From NCBI GenBank assembly GCA_949128115.1, contig OX421966.1:4774001-4838000 (forward strand): a DNA stretch of 64,000 nucleotides, written 5' to 3'. The position numbers and the translations under genes were made by a program. Below, piece by piece: positions 9,939 through 22,866 of this stretch (positions within the stretch are counted from its first letter, which is position 1; every line of letters starts with the position of its first letter). Under the pieces are notes generated by a model. It did not search any database, was not told the origin of the DNA, and saw nothing but the letters and a program-made list of their open reading frames with translations. This DNA is from Anaspis maculata. Its lineage: Eukaryota; Arthropoda; Insecta; Coleoptera; Scraptiidae.

Positions 9939-11796
9939 TTAACAGTGTTGATTGAAGATAATCCGAGGGTTAGTAACCAAGCTTATTAAAATCTGTTTGA
10001 TTTGCGACAGAGGCATGAAATTTGGTATGGGTGGTCTTCATGGTCTTCTTTCCAAATGTAAGCATGACGCCTCGCCATATTTTGGTTAGGGGGGCCTAAG
10101 GACCCCATTGAAAATTTGAAGTCTCAAGAACTCTCACAAACCACCGGTAAATATCGTCACACATTTCAAAAAGTAATCATTTGACTCTACACCAAACGTT
10201 GACAAGAGACACAACAGTTGTCGCCATGTACGCATTGTTCTTCGTGTTAAAAAAAAAATTCTTTGGAGTGTCAGAAAAAAACACAGTTTTTCATAATTTT
10301 TTAATCTAAGAAACGGTGAGTTGATCTGCTGTGTATCATCATTCACTAATTTGTATTTGCCGAAGCTATTCATGAAGTTTGTTTTTTGATACTGTCATTC
10401 TAAGGATGACAGCTCTCTAAGAAATGAGCCAGTTCAAGTGTGAAGTTCAACAGCGTTTTTCAATTGTTCCCAATCAATATGATCGACAATTTATATTTTG
10501 GATAGATAGCTGGAGCTGTTCTGTAACCTAATTTTATATGACTACACGCGGAACCAAGCGCAAAAGCATAGAAAAATTTTTTTTCGCGTCGCTCACCATC
10601 ATGAAATTTGTGCTCCTAGGGTGTGTTGAAAATATTTCTATACCGTGTATTCACTCGAACTGAGTGCTTTGAAGTATTCCACGCCTCAATCCTTATTCTT
10701 TGTGCCTTCTACTTGACAACTGCAGATCGTATTGACGTTTGTCTATACTCTTTAGTCTGTATTTGCTGTTGTTTCGCCAAAGTAGTATGAAATTTGGTGC
10801 AATTCTAACAGTGATAGGTGGCGGTTAAAGAAAAAAATTTCGGGGCTTTCGCGCATCACTCCTCAACTAGTTATACTCAATAAAATTATAAAACAGTTGA
10901 AGCTATCCACCCAATAATAAATTGTCATTCATATCAATTGGTAACATTGAAAAAAACGCTGCTGAACTAAGCACTTGAATTGGCTGGTTTCATCTGGGAT
11001 TGTTGCTTCTAGATGTCAATATGAAGAAATGGACTTCATCAATGGCTTTGGCGAATACGATTGGTGGATAATGATATGCGGAAGATGACTTTATTCCTCT
11101 ATTGCATGAAAAAATTATAAAGACACAATTTTTTGTTACATTCCAAAGATTTTTTTTTCATTATGAAGAACATTGCGTACATGGTGATAACTGGTGTGTC
11201 TCTTGTTGAGATTTAACGTAGAGTCGAATGATCACTTTTTGAGATGCGTGACAATTATTTCAATGGTGGTTTGCATGAGTTTCTGCAACTTCAATTTTCA
11301 AGGGGGTCCCTAAGCCCCCCTAATCAAAATATGGCGAGACGCCATGTCTACATTTGAAAAGGGGACCATGAAGACCACTCATACCTAATTTCATGCCTTT
11401 ATCACAAAAAGAACAGATTTTATCAAATTTGGTCACTAATCCCCGAACTACACTTGATTACCACTGGTAATTGCAGATTAAAGCGAGTTACATGTTTTCT
11501 TTTGCGGGAGATAGAATTTCAGCGGTTTAGATGACGTTCTGGTCATGCCTTGAAGTATATACCAACAGCTCTGAACTAACAATATAGCTCTAATGTGACA
11601 AAAGCGAGGATACAATTTTCGGACTTGTTGCAGCAAACATGATATACTTTGACAGCGCCTCAAGAAAAATGCTCCGATGGGATTTTCGGGGATTTTAAGT
11701 ACATGGTAGAGGATGAAATTTTGAATCGATAACAGCTTCAAAATTTCATGAATTAATTTTTTCAACCCCAAAACCTATCTTTACTGCACTACATGT
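9939..11796. mobile_element. Main body of the 7.6-11.8 kb foldback
   Basis: The left arm (about 9939-10640) pairs with the right arm (about 10770-11460), and 11475-11796 pairs with 7636-7965. Shared landmarks include CATGAAGACCACTCATACC and its reverse complement, and the mirrored block GGCGAGACGCC. Removing the THAP insertion leaves one ~2.2-kb element with two ~1-kb arms and a ~130-bp loop. No transposase seen. Confidence 0.85.
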
Positions 11797-11799
11797 ATC

Positions 11800-12930
11800 T
11801 TGCACGAATTCAACCAACCCCCACTCCTTCAAAACTACCGCCTTTTCCAAGTTGCTCCGATCTGAACCGGAATTTCTCGGTTGGATGAAGGAACTTGCGA
11901 AGAGAAGATAACTCAATGTTTCTCAACATCCCCCCCCCCGAAACCAGGTGAGAGAGTGAACAGTTTTAATTTCTATGATTTCAAGAGAATTGTTATGTTA
12001 AATAGAGAAGTTTGCGGGAGGAAAACCTCTTTTGTACCTTATACAAATTCAACCAACACCCACTCCGCCCCACCCCTTCAAAACTACCCCTTTTCCCAAG
12101 AATCTCCGATCTTAACCGGAATTTCTCGGTTAGGATAGAGGAACTCTTGAAGAGAAGAAAACTCAATGTCCCTTTCCCCTCTCGCAAAACCGAGTGAGGG
12201 GGGGGGGCAAAAAATTTTTATTTCTCTGATTTTGAGCGGATTTTTTGTGTTTGAGAGAGGAACGCGCGGGGAGAAAACTCGCATAATACCTTGCACAAAT
12301 TCAACCAACCCGCACCCCACCTTACCCTTTCAAAACTACCCTTTTGGCCTTTTAGTGTTTTATTAATTCAAGAGGAAACTCACGGAGATAAAATCTTCTA
12401 TAAACCTTTCACAAATTCCACCAACTCCCGCATCACCCCACTCCTTCAAACTACCCTCTTTTCTTAAGTACCTATCTCCGATCTGAACCGGCATTTTTCG
12501 GGTGGATAGAAGAATTCGCGGGGACAAGAAAATTCCATGACACTTTCCATCCCCTACATCCGTGAACAGGGGAAGGGGAAAGGAGCAAATTTTTTAACCT
12601 CTTCGATTTAGAGCAGCCTTTTTTTGTTTGATAGGGAAACTTGCGGAGAGAAAATCTCCTAAGTATATGCCTTGCACAAATTCCCCAGCAACCCCCACCT
12701 CACTCCACTCTTCCAAAAACCACCCCCTTTTTCCAAGTAGCTCCGATCTAAACCGGCATTTTTCGGTTGGATAAGAGAATTCGCGGGGACAAGAAAATTC
12801 CATGACACTTAATCCCTCACATCCTTGAAACCGGGGAAGAGGGGAGGGGCAAATTTTTAAACTCCTTGATTTAGAGAGGCCTTTTTATGTTTGATAGGGA
12901 ATCTCGCGGAGATATAATATCTATCCTAAT
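11800..12930. repeat. ~245-bp tandem array
   Basis: Units begin near 11800, 12047, 12298, 12410 and 12675, each with CACAAATTCAACCAACCC, then a CCGATCT.AACCGG.ATTTTTCGG block, then GGGAAACTCGCGGAGA. The unit at 12298 is truncated to about 115 bp. C-runs and G-runs alternate along each unit. The array starts immediately after the right end of the foldback. Confidence 0.85.
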
Positions 12931-13968
12931 GCTAATATTAAACAATATGGTGTCGTATTTGAAAATCAAATGTTGATGGCTCTTCCGATTATTTCCGGAA
13001 GATCGAATGGAAAGAAGTGTGTATAAGTATTACTCTATTTTTGTTTTAAATGGTAATAATTAAGTATTGTTGCTTTGGCTCAAATTCAAGTTTCTGTACT
13101 ATCCCTTTCTTCCATGTAGGTACATACATATCTTTATAAACTGCTCAAAAGTGAATAGGGGTAATGAAAATTTCCGCATTTTGTAAAATGGGAATATCTC
13201 GAACAAAAATTCTCCGATTTCAAAAAGGAAGACAACGCCAGATAAAGCCTACTTCGGCTACGTGATGATGTAAAGGATAGTTTCATAATTGAAAATGTAC
13301 ATGATATACAGTGCGCCAAAAGGAAGAGGGTCAAAAGGGTAAATTGTCAACGTTGTGTCACTTTTCTAAAAAAAATTGTAGATTATTTATAATATCGTTT
13401 TTTGAAAGGTAGCAATAATATCCCGAAATGGTTTTTTAATTTTCAAATATTTCTTTCTTTTCAAAGGCTATGTGATTTTTTCAAAAATTAACATTTTTTA
13501 TTGCAATTCTCTTATTGGCCATATTATTGACGTAAATTTGACAGATATGCATAAACTCACTTTGATACACCTTCCCACAAAAAAATTCACCCCAACGACC
13601 CCCAAGGGGGCTGCCACCCGGTGGACGCCAGCATTCGCTTTTGGAATGGGTTGAAATGAAGCATGCTGTGGCGGATACGATGCGTTTACCAATTCGGGGA
13701 TCTTGACGTAACATCAGTAACTTCATGTCACATCGTAATTACCATGGTTACGATATCACCCCCCCTTCTGGTCATTTTTGTACAGGGTTATCAATTCCGA
13801 AAGTTGAAAATCGATAATTCGAGAACGAATGCGCGTAGAGTTGAACTTTTTTTTAAATTTTATTGGAAATATTGGCGCATTTTTTGACATGTTGGAAATA
13901 TTATTTAAGATATCCTCCTAAACTACGGGTAGGATAATTTGTCGTGTTTGATGTTTTACGTAAATGTT
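12931..13968. other. No recognisable gene
   Basis: Unique-looking sequence. A GC-rich patch at 13590-13640 (CCCCCAAGGGGGCTGCCACC) stands out from AT-rich surroundings, but no frame across it shows a recognisable domain. Confidence 0.45.
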
Positions 13969-13969
13969 T

Positions 13970-14648
13970 CACCAATGTCATTGGCAACATAAGCATACAC
14001 TCATGGCATACACTGTCATTTTCAAAATATTATTCAAAGTAAAAGGAGTCATTTGAGTTTAATACAATATTTGTTTATCAATAGCAGAGCATAAAACATA
14101 ACCATGGACATATGGACACCCTGTGAAATTAACGTAATGGAGTATTATACTAGAATGTTTTTTTGTCGAAATGGAAACTACATCGAAAAATAATTGACCC
14201 GTATTTTTTTATTCGGTCGAAAATCGAATCGTTTGGGCGTAATCGATAAAAGAAGATCAACTACTTGTGACTGCCTTTGTAAATGACGTCAGAACTAGTA
14301 AGAATTTAAGAGTTTCGTTTATTTATTGCGGCCAAACGATTCGATTTCTGGCTAAACAAAAAAATATGGGTCAGTTATTTTCCAATGTAGTTTCTGTTCC
14401 CATCGAAAACAAAATATTTTTTTCAAAATATAATACTCTATTGTAAACTCGGCATTTCCTAATCACATTTTCACCAATTTCGTTGTGACGGTTTATTTAA
14501 ATATAATTACTATACAGGTTGTGGGTTACATGTTTTGTACTCTGATATTGATAAAATATATTGTATGACGCTCAAAAATGACTCTTTTATTTTTAACCTA
14601 ATTTTGAAAATGACAGTGTATGCTTATGTTGACACTGAGATTCACTAA
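13970..14648. mobile_element. Foldback element, ~280-bp arms
   Basis: The left arm (about 13970-14243) and right arm (about 14325-14648) are inverted copies. GGCAACATAAGCATACAC near 13982 pairs with GTGTATGCTTATGTTGAC near 14616, and AATCGAATCGTTTGG near 14224 pairs with CCAAACGATTCGATTTC near 14332. The loop is about 80 bp. No coding potential. Confidence 0.8.
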
Positions 14649-14865
14649 TCAGGCTTTATTTAAAATGTTTTAGATTTTTTCATGGGGTCCCCTTTGCCCT
14701 CTAAAATCTCGAGTCCTAAGGGAACATTTTTTAGGTGCTGCGGGTCAAAACTTTCTAATGGGTGTGGACAACAACTGTGCAAAATGACTTGCTTGCTTGT
14801 ATCATCAAATGCCACTTTTTTTTTGCGTACCGCAGGCACCTAATTCTAGTTGAAGTTTTAAAGTT

Positions 14866-17760
14866 GAGGTGGGTGAGGGCAAAAGGGGGGTAATAAAAAA
14901 TATTCATAATATTTTCCTCAACAAAAAAGATAATAATTTTGTTCAATTTGATGTAAGTACCACAAAGTAATGCCCGTTCACGTTGCAAATTCAGCACAAG
15001 AAATTTTTTAATCAAAAATAAAGTGAAAAGCTGGAAAGGTATACGGCTGATGGGCCCTGATAGATTTGCGCCAAAACTTTGCAGGTCCCATCAGCCGTAG
15101 CCGTAGCCCTCTAACTTATCACTTTGTTTTTGATTCCAAAAGTTCTAGTGCTGAATTTGCAACGTGAAGAACAGCATATTATAGATGTTTCTACTTGAAA
15201 TTGTAAAATAGAGGTCGGTGGGGGCAAAAGGGGAAAATTGAAAATTTTTAGAATATTTTTCTCAGTACAATTCTCTTCTGATGTATCACAAGGTAGGTGG
15301 TTTCATTTGAAATTTTAAAGTAAAAGGGTGGGTAGGGACCAAAGGGGATAATTGATAATTTTTATATTTTTCTTGGAAAAAGAATTCAATCCTCTCTAAT
15401 CTGGTGAAACAAAAAGTACGTGTCAGTTATCATTTTTAGTTGGAACTTAAAAGAGTGGATAGAGCAAAAGGGGGGTTGATTAAAAAAAATTATAATATTT
15501 TTCTCACAAAGAAAATTTGATGTTTCCAATTTGATTTATCACAAAGTAAATTATCCTACATGAGTTTTTAAAGTAAGGGTGGGTGAAGACGAGAAGGGGT
15601 GATTAATATTTTTTATATTCTTCTCAGAAAGAGAATTCAATTCTCTTCAATCGGATGAACCGAGAAGTACGTGGTTTCATTTGAAAGCTAAGGGTGTTTG
15701 AATATTTTTTTCACAAAGAGAATTTGATGTTTTCAATTTGATGTACCACAAAGTAGATGAGCCTACATGAATTTTTTCAAGTGGGTGTGGAGGGGGGGGA
15801 CAACAGGATGTGATAAATAAGTTTTATATTTTTTTCAGAAAGAGAATTCAATTCTCTTCAATCTGGTGAACCATGCCAAAGTACGTGGTTCCATTTGAAA
15901 TTTGGAAATCAAGGGTGGGTGGGGCAAAAGAGGCGTTAATAGAAAAAAAATGTTTTTCTCACAAAGAGAATATGATTTTTTCTGATTGATGTATCACAAA
16001 GTTCATTATTCTACATGAAATATTAAAGTGGGTGGGTGGGGACGAAAGAGAGTGATTATAAATTCTTATATTTTCATCAGAAAAAGAACTCAATCCTCTT
16101 CAATCTAGTGAACCGAAAGTACGTGGTTCCATTTGAAATTTAGAAGTTGAGTGTGGGTGGGCCAAAAAGGGGGTTGATCAAAAAAATTCATGATATTTTT
16201 CCCACAAATAAAATTTGATGTCTTCAATTTGATGTATCACGAAGTAGATTACTCTACATGAAATTTTAAATTAAGGGTGGGTGGGGACAGAAGGGGGTTA
16301 TTACTAATTTTTATAATTTTTTCAGAAAGAGAGTTCAACCTGGGGAACCAAAAAGCACGTGATACCATTTGATATTTAGAATGTAAGGGTAGATGGGGCA
16401 AAAGGGGGGTTGATCAAAAAAATTTATAATATTTTTCTCATAAAGAGAATTTGATGTTTTCAATTTGCAATTTTCAGTTTTTTTCAATATACATGAAGTT
16501 TTTTAAGTAGGGGTGGGTGGGGACGACAGGGGGTGATTGATAATTTTTATATTTTTCTCAGAAAGAGAATTCAAGACTCTTTAATCTGGTTAATCAGAAG
16601 TACGTGGTGCCATTTGAAATTTGGAAGTTAAGGGTGGGTGGGACAAAAGGGGGGTTGAACAAAAAAAATTATAATATATTTCTCACAAAGAGAATTTGAT
16701 GTCTTCAATTTGATGTATCACGAAATAGATTATTCTACATGAAATTTTAAATTAGGGGGGGGGGGGGTGGGGGCAAAAGGGGGTTATTAATAATTTTTAT
16801 AATTTTCTCAGAAAGAGAGTTCAACCTGGGGAACCAAAAAGCACGTGATACCATTTGATATTTTGAATGTAAGGGTAGATGGGGCAAAAGGGGGGTTGAT
16901 CAAAAAAATTTATAATATTTTTCTCACAAGGAGAATTTGATGTTTTCAATTTGATGTACCACAAAGTAGTTCAATATACATGAAGTTTTTTAAGTAGGGG
17001 TGGGTGGGGACGACAGGGGGTGATTGATAATTTTTATATTTTTCTCAGAAAGGGAATTCAAGACTTTTCAATCGGGTTAATCAGAAGTACGTGGTGCCAT
17101 TTCAAATTTGGAAGTTAAGGGTGGGTGGGACAAAAGGGGGGTTGAACAAAAAAAATTATAATATTTTTCTCACAAAGAGAATTTGATGTATTTAATTTGA
17201 TGTATCACGAAATAGATTATTCTACATGAAATTTTAAATCAGGGGGGCAAAAGGGGGTTATTACAAATTTTTATAATTTTCTCAGAAAGAGTGTTCAACC
17301 TGGGGAACCAAAAAGCACGTGATACCATTTGATATTTTGAATGTAAGGGTAGATGGGGCAAAAGGGGGGTTGATCAAAAAAATTTATAATATTTTTCTCA
17401 CAAAGAGAATTTGATGTTTTCAATTTGATGTACCACAAAGTAGATTAATATACATGAAATTTTATAAGTAGGGGTAGGGTGGGGACAACAGGGGGTGATT
17501 GATGATTTTTATATTTTTCTCAGAAAGAGAATTCAAGACTCTTCAATCTGGTTAATCAGAAGTACGTGGTGCCATTTGAAATTTGGAACTTAAGGGTGGG
17601 TGGGGAGGGGGGTTGAACAAAAAAAAATTATAATATTTTTCTCACAAAGAGAATTTGATGTCTTCAATTTGACGTACTCAAAGCAGGTGATTATATTTGT
17701 CATTTTGAGAGGGGGTGAGTGGAGTCGAAGGGGGTGAGTGGGGACAAAGGGGGTACGTTT
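14866..17760. repeat. G-rich satellite with ~120/240/480-bp higher-order structure
   Basis: Two alternating monomers of about 120 bp. Type A carries GGCAAAAGGGGGGTTGATC...TTTCTCACAAAGAG and type B carries GGGACGACAGGGGGTGATTG...TTTCTCAGAAAGAG. A+B gives a ~240-bp dimer. Near-identical blocks recur at about 16342, 16829 and 17305, so the younger right half has a ~480-bp higher-order period. Both monomers start with a G-rich box followed by a long AT-rich box with a CTCA.AAAGAGAAT motif. Left-hand units are more diverged. No gene inside. Confidence 0.9.
14977..15167. mobile_element. Hairpin insertion inside the satellite
   Basis: Inverted repeat with ~75-bp arms: TTCACGTTGCAAATTCAGCA near 14977 pairs with TGCTGAATTTGCAACGTGAA near 15150, and GGCTGATGGG near 15045 pairs with CCCATCAGCC near 15088. 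It interrupts a type A satellite unit. Confidence 0.75.
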
Positions 17761-18129
17761 GGAAATATCTTTTTATGCTCAGGTTGGTGATTTTAAAAAA
17801 TCTGAATTTTCTACGACTTTTTGCTGGTGGGTGCCACAAAAGTACACTGATGCATTATGTGTGTGTGCAGATTGCGAAAGAACAACCAACACCATTGAAT
17901 ATATTCTTGGTTTAGTACTAGTGTGTGAACTCAAGGGGGCGCTTCAGCACAGGAGGTCACAAATGGGTGTCATACCCAAACTTGCACAAAGCACTTCTAA
18001 TTACTTGTGGCAACCTGATGAATTCACTTATACACCACTAAGTTTTGAAGATCCGAGGATTTCCTTCATATGCAAAGTCAATATGCTTCTATAAAAGCTG
18101 TTCTATAAGTTCTAGCCTTAAGCGGTGAT

Positions 18130-18244
18130 TATTTTTGAGACAGTGAAGGTTTTTGCTGTGGCAACCGTGTGTAAGACGCCACAACTAGAGCGGACGCCAC
18201 AGCATAGGTCGTTGCACGCACAAGTCGCCACAGTTAATGGGGTA

Positions 18245-18298
<54 letters not shown>

Positions 18299-18665
18299 TG
18301 TATGGCCGCTATTGTGACCTCACCATCCTGTGCATCGATTGTGGCCACATTGAGTTTTTTTTGTGCAATAGCAAGCTTAACCCATAACAAAAATTTGGAT
18401 CTGACCGAATTCGCTTTACACTCCATGTGAACGGAGATAAAGGGTTACATCGATTGTGACATCCCTATGCCACAGTAATAGCGCGACAAGAAATGTTAAC
18501 ACAGATGTCACAATATCGGCGCTACAAGAATTGTGTAATCATCGTCGATTGTGACCTCCTCCCTCCTTTTGTCACAATAATAGCCGTACAAGAATTGTTT
18601 ACACAGAGGTCACAATATAAAGGCACAATAATGTGTGTAACCTCTGCCTTCATCTGTAATAAAGT
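18130..18665. repeat. Degenerate TGTGAC/GTCACA palindromic repeats
   Basis: Recurrent words CGATTGTGACCTC, CAGAGGTCACAATAT, GCCACAG and ACAAGAATTGTGT in both orientations. The same vocabulary occurs at 33640-34080 and more weakly at 7130-7330, each beside a CA tract. No coding signal. Confidence 0.5.
18247..18294. repeat. (CA)n microsatellite
   Basis: About 24 CA units, preceded by GGTACAAA and followed by TACATGTATGG. Confidence 0.95.
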
Positions 18666-20095
18666 TGGTTTGTCTGTTCTCAATATGGAAGAAATTTCAA
18701 TATTGTTTGAGGTTTGAGGGGTTTTAGGACTAATAAAATTACAAAAGAGTCAAAAGACCTTATAGATTTGACCATTGAAACTGGAAGGTTAATTAGGAAA
18801 TCTTTATTGACATTTTTCTGCAAAATTTCCCAAAAAACGGGAGAAGGCGCTTTTAGTTTCACCTTGTCCGTCCGTCCGTTTGTTTACACTTTTACTCATG
18901 AACGGTGCATCCTACAAAAAAATGCAAGGGGCATAAAAGTTTCGTCTTGAACAAGTCTATCCAAATGTGCAAACAAAAATACGAACGGACCGCAGACATT
19001 TTTTTTCCGACAGTTTAACCTACCCCAACCCCCTCTTCTATTTCCACCGCGACTGGCCAGATTTGTTTGAAATTTTGCATGAACATTAACAATGTTAAGA
19101 AACCTTTCTACACCAAATTTGAAGTTGTTCACCTTGACGGTTCTTCAGCAAATAATCAAAAACTTTGTTTCACTTCATACTTTTGAGGGCCTGTACTGAC
19201 TGTCCCTCAGGAAGCAATCCAGGAAAAAATGTTTCTCTTACTTTTCGACAGATTTTTTTGAGAGCAATCACCTTCCGAAATTTCATACAAGGTCACTGAA
19301 ACACCCATATTTATATTTTTATTCAAGATGTTGTTCTTTATTCTGAAGATTAATACTTTTTATACCTATGGTAGGTTTATTGTAATTTTCGTTAAAGGTA
19401 GCGTGCAAAATAAAAAGTCATTTGTCATTTGCCAGTTCAAATTGTTTTTAGTTAGAAGGAAGTTAGTATACCCGTCTTCTTTCTTCTGTCCGCTTTATGT
19501 TACAAATTACAATGTGTTTCACCCTGGCCCGCCCCAGCGCGGAGGACAGACCACACAAGGGATCATCACGTGTTTTGATATGTGCACATCTGTTTACACT
19601 TCACTGTTCCCGTAAAAGATGAATTTCATTCATCAGGCCCAAGGTCTTCTCAAGAAGGTAATGAAGAGTTTGCACAATGCAGTTTCATGTTATATTTATG
19701 AGAAATTCAAATTTTAGACCTGCCTTCCACTACACTCAATTTTAGCACTGAAAATAAATGACTAAAAATTAGTACCTAGGTACCCCTCGACCTACCCACT
19801 TGCTAAAAATCTGACTTCGCGTCAATTTTTGGCCACATTTCACGCAAAAAATTGTGGAATTCTCAAATTTGGAAAAAATATTTTTGGATTTAGGAATGGA
19901 AGCTCGATGCGGCTCCCCGGCTATCGCGAGACGGATTCAAATTATACAATGTGAACTGTATCTATGGGGGATTTAAAAGATACTTATGCGGTATGTGCCT
20001 AATCAAAAATACATTCACGACCAACTTATTCAAGTATTCAAGAATTCTTACTTAGTTACCTTTGAAGTAACTTACATACTTGAGAAAAGTAACTT
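18666..20095. other. No recognisable gene
   Basis: AT-rich sequence with short frames only. A GTCCGTCCGTCCG run at 18867 and a C-rich patch at 19520-19560 are the only compositional features. Open frames at 18714-18950 and 19328-19615 show no recognised domain. Confidence 0.45.
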
Positions 20096-20099
20096 AATA

Positions 20100-22102
20100 G
20101 ATAGGTATAGATACAGGGTGTTTTATGATGAGATCGACATAGAGTAAGAACAGGTAGCGTTTTCCAAGGCGAATCAGTATCTAGCTTCGACATTGTTCTA
20201 ACGCTCTTCGTTTCGAAGTTACAGGGTGATTCATGTATTTTGTCGATTTTTTGATCGGCCATATCTTTGAGATGAATAATTGATAGAAAAAAAAATGGAC
20301 AGGTACGTTCTGCTACCGACACTTGATACATTGCACTATCGGTCAATTCAAAAATTGCAGGGCCGGACATTTTTTTTTTCTTCCAAGTTTCAGTTGGCCT
20401 CATGAACCCTGAGTCCTGAGTCCTCCTTGGCCATTGAACTGTGCCAAGGAAAAATTAATGACTTAAAATATTTCGCCTAATTAAGATTTTATTCGTCATA
20501 ACTTTCGAATGGAGTCATTGAATCTAGTAAAATTTGATAGGTATATTCTAGTGCCTAACCCTTGATACACCGAACTGCAAAAGCTGCAGGGTCGAACTAA
20601 AATTTTCTTCCCCAAGTTGTCATCAAAAAGGCCACCCTGTACGCATTTTTTTTCAAAAAAATTTTCACACCAGCAAACTACATAAAAAATGCTATGATTC
20701 TGGCTAATAAAATTGTTTAACGCAATTGAACTGGGGCAAAAAAAAATAATGGCTTTAGGGATTTTCGAGATAAAAATGGTCTAGTTAGTTTCAATTTTCG
20801 AGTGAATTTTCAGCGCATTTTCGTAGGAAATACGCTATTAGCCGCGCTTTGATGTCCGTCCGTCCGTCCGTCTGTCCGTCTGTCCGTCCGTCTGTCTGTC
20901 TTGTAGTTGAATTCCTCCTAAACGAAAAGTCGTAGCGATATCGGGTTTTTTGCAAATTAATGCTCTATGTCTGCGGATGGGAATAGGCACAAAAAATATT
21001 TGGTCAGAACACACGATTGCAAGAAAAAAAATTAAAAGTTTAAAAAGCATTTAGTGTGTTTAAGGTATTCAACGCTACGGTGTGAACTTCTGCATCGAAG
21101 AATCTTGCGAACCGTTCAAGATACATGCATACATGCAGCGAACGAAATATTCACAAATCCATGGAGATATTTCAAGTGAAAGAATCATTTTGATTCCTTC
21201 ATTGCAATAGAAAATATAATTTTTTTTATTCAAACTTTTAAATCGACATCGATGATATAATATCAAATAAATGCAAATCAAATCATTTAGCAAGGCGAGC
21301 GAGAATCAAGGATCATGTTGAATGACATCTCTTGAAGATTAAAAATTACATAATAATCCGAGCAATGATTTTTTTCGTCTTCACCTTAGTTCCAAATGCG
21401 CCAAACAATTTTATCAGCCAGAATCATAGCATTTTTCATGTAGTTTGCTGGTGTGGAAATTTTTTTGAAAAAAATGCATAAAGAGTAGCCTTTTTGATGA
21501 AAACTTGGGAGGAGAACATTTTAGTTCGGCCCTGCAGCTTTTGCAGTTAACAAATAGATCGATGATGCGGTGTATCAAGGGTTAGCACTAGAATATACCG
21601 TCAAATTTCACTAGATTCTATTGCTCCATCTGAAAGTTATGACGAATAAAAATTTCATCAGGCGAAATATTTGAAGTCATTGATTTTTCCTTGGCACAGT
21701 TCAATGGCGCCAAAAAAATTTTTCAGCTAGAGTCATAGCCTTTTTTATGTAGTTTCTGAATGTGAAACTGAATTTTGAAAAATATGCATACAGGGTGGAA
21801 TTTTTGACAGAAACTTGAAATAGAAAAAATTAAGTTCGGCCCTAGAATTTTCGAATTGATCGATAGTGCAGTGTTTCAAGTGTCGGTTGTAGAACGTACC
21901 TGCCAAATTTTGTTTTTTCTATCAGTCCGTCCCAAAGATATAGCCGATCAAAAAATCGACAAAATACATGAATCACCCTGTAACTTCAAAACGAAGAACG
22001 TTAGAAAAATTTCGAAGCTAGATACTGATTCGCCTTGAAAAACGCTATCTGTCCTAATTCCATGTCGATCTCACCATGAAATACCCTGTAGTATACCTAT
22101 AC
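20100..22102. mobile_element. Foldback element, ~640-700-bp arms
   Basis: The left arm (about 20100-20735) and right arm (about 21395-22102) are inverted and diverged. Ends: ATAGGTATAGATACAGGGTG on the left and ACCCTGTAGTATACCTATAC on the right. Inner landmarks include GATTCATGTATTTTGTCGAT and its complement near 21955. Several TACAGGGTG words occur along the arms. The ~650-bp loop holds a GTCC microsatellite. Frames within the arms (20056-20403 minus, 21856-22038 plus) encode the same short peptide and are not genes. Confidence 0.8.
20853..20902. repeat. (GTCC/GTCT)n tetranucleotide repeat
   Basis: About twelve GTCC or GTCT units in the loop of the surrounding foldback. Confidence 0.9.
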
Positions 22103-22144
22103 CGTAAAAATATCTAATAAGCTACTAAAAAGTGACTAAAGATA

Positions 22145-22864
22145 ACGTATGGTCCGAAAGTTTTGGGAAATTGTTTAAAGCTAATAACTTTTTCTGAATA
22201 GTCTTCATTTCTCAACTTGATACTGCAAAAACTACCATCATATTATAACAATAACAGATTCATATTCAACATATTGATAATGGACCATTATCTTCCATGG
22301 ATTTAATTTTTTTTCTGCCATGTTTCATAATTCTACAGAATCAATTTCTCCAATGTAAAATTCTCTAATGTTATTGAAAAATGCGACGCCGTAATTGGTC
22401 TTCATTTGCAGCTCCCCAACCCTTGTCGTATACTATCCTGCTCAATACTTACCAAAAATCTTATATTGGTCGAACTTGCGGTACATTGGAGGGCAAGAGC
22501 TTGAAGAAATTAATCCTGTTGTTGTCCAGAGAATGATCAAACATGGCGGAAGAAAACTGGGAGCCATCAAAGATAATGGCCCATCCTCATCCTCAATATG
22601 TTGAATATTAATTTGGTATTGTTATAGATGATGTTAGTTTTTGCAATATTATTAGTGCTATTCTGTGAAAAATAGCATTCCATAAACCCTCTGTTATGTA
22701 AAAATTCGTGTCAGCCATTGGCTGTTGCCTAGGTAATAACAACGTGACAGAGCCTTTATGGAATGTAATTTAGAGAATCGCACCATAAGTTACAAAATTA
22801 AAACTGTCTTAAAAAAATTAGTATTAGCTTTAAAAAAAAATCCCAAAACTTTCGGACCATACGT
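22145..22864. mobile_element. Tc1/mariner-type MITE with TA target duplication
   Basis: TIRs ACGTATGGTCCGAAAGTTTT (left) and its reverse complement ending CCATACGT (right), flanked by TA at 22143-22144 and 22865-22866. Length is 720 bp with no transposase. A smaller hairpin element is nested at 22655-22795. Confidence 0.85.
22655..22795. mobile_element. Hairpin MITE (GTGCTATTC family), nested
   Basis: Ends GTGCTATTCTGTGAAAA and GAGAATCGCACCATAA, with an inner inverted pair TTCCATAAA.CCTCTGT / ACAGAGCCTTTATGGAA. A close relative lies at 45296-45434, and one sharing the ends only at 27786-27938. Confidence 0.7.
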
Positions 22865-22866
22865 TA

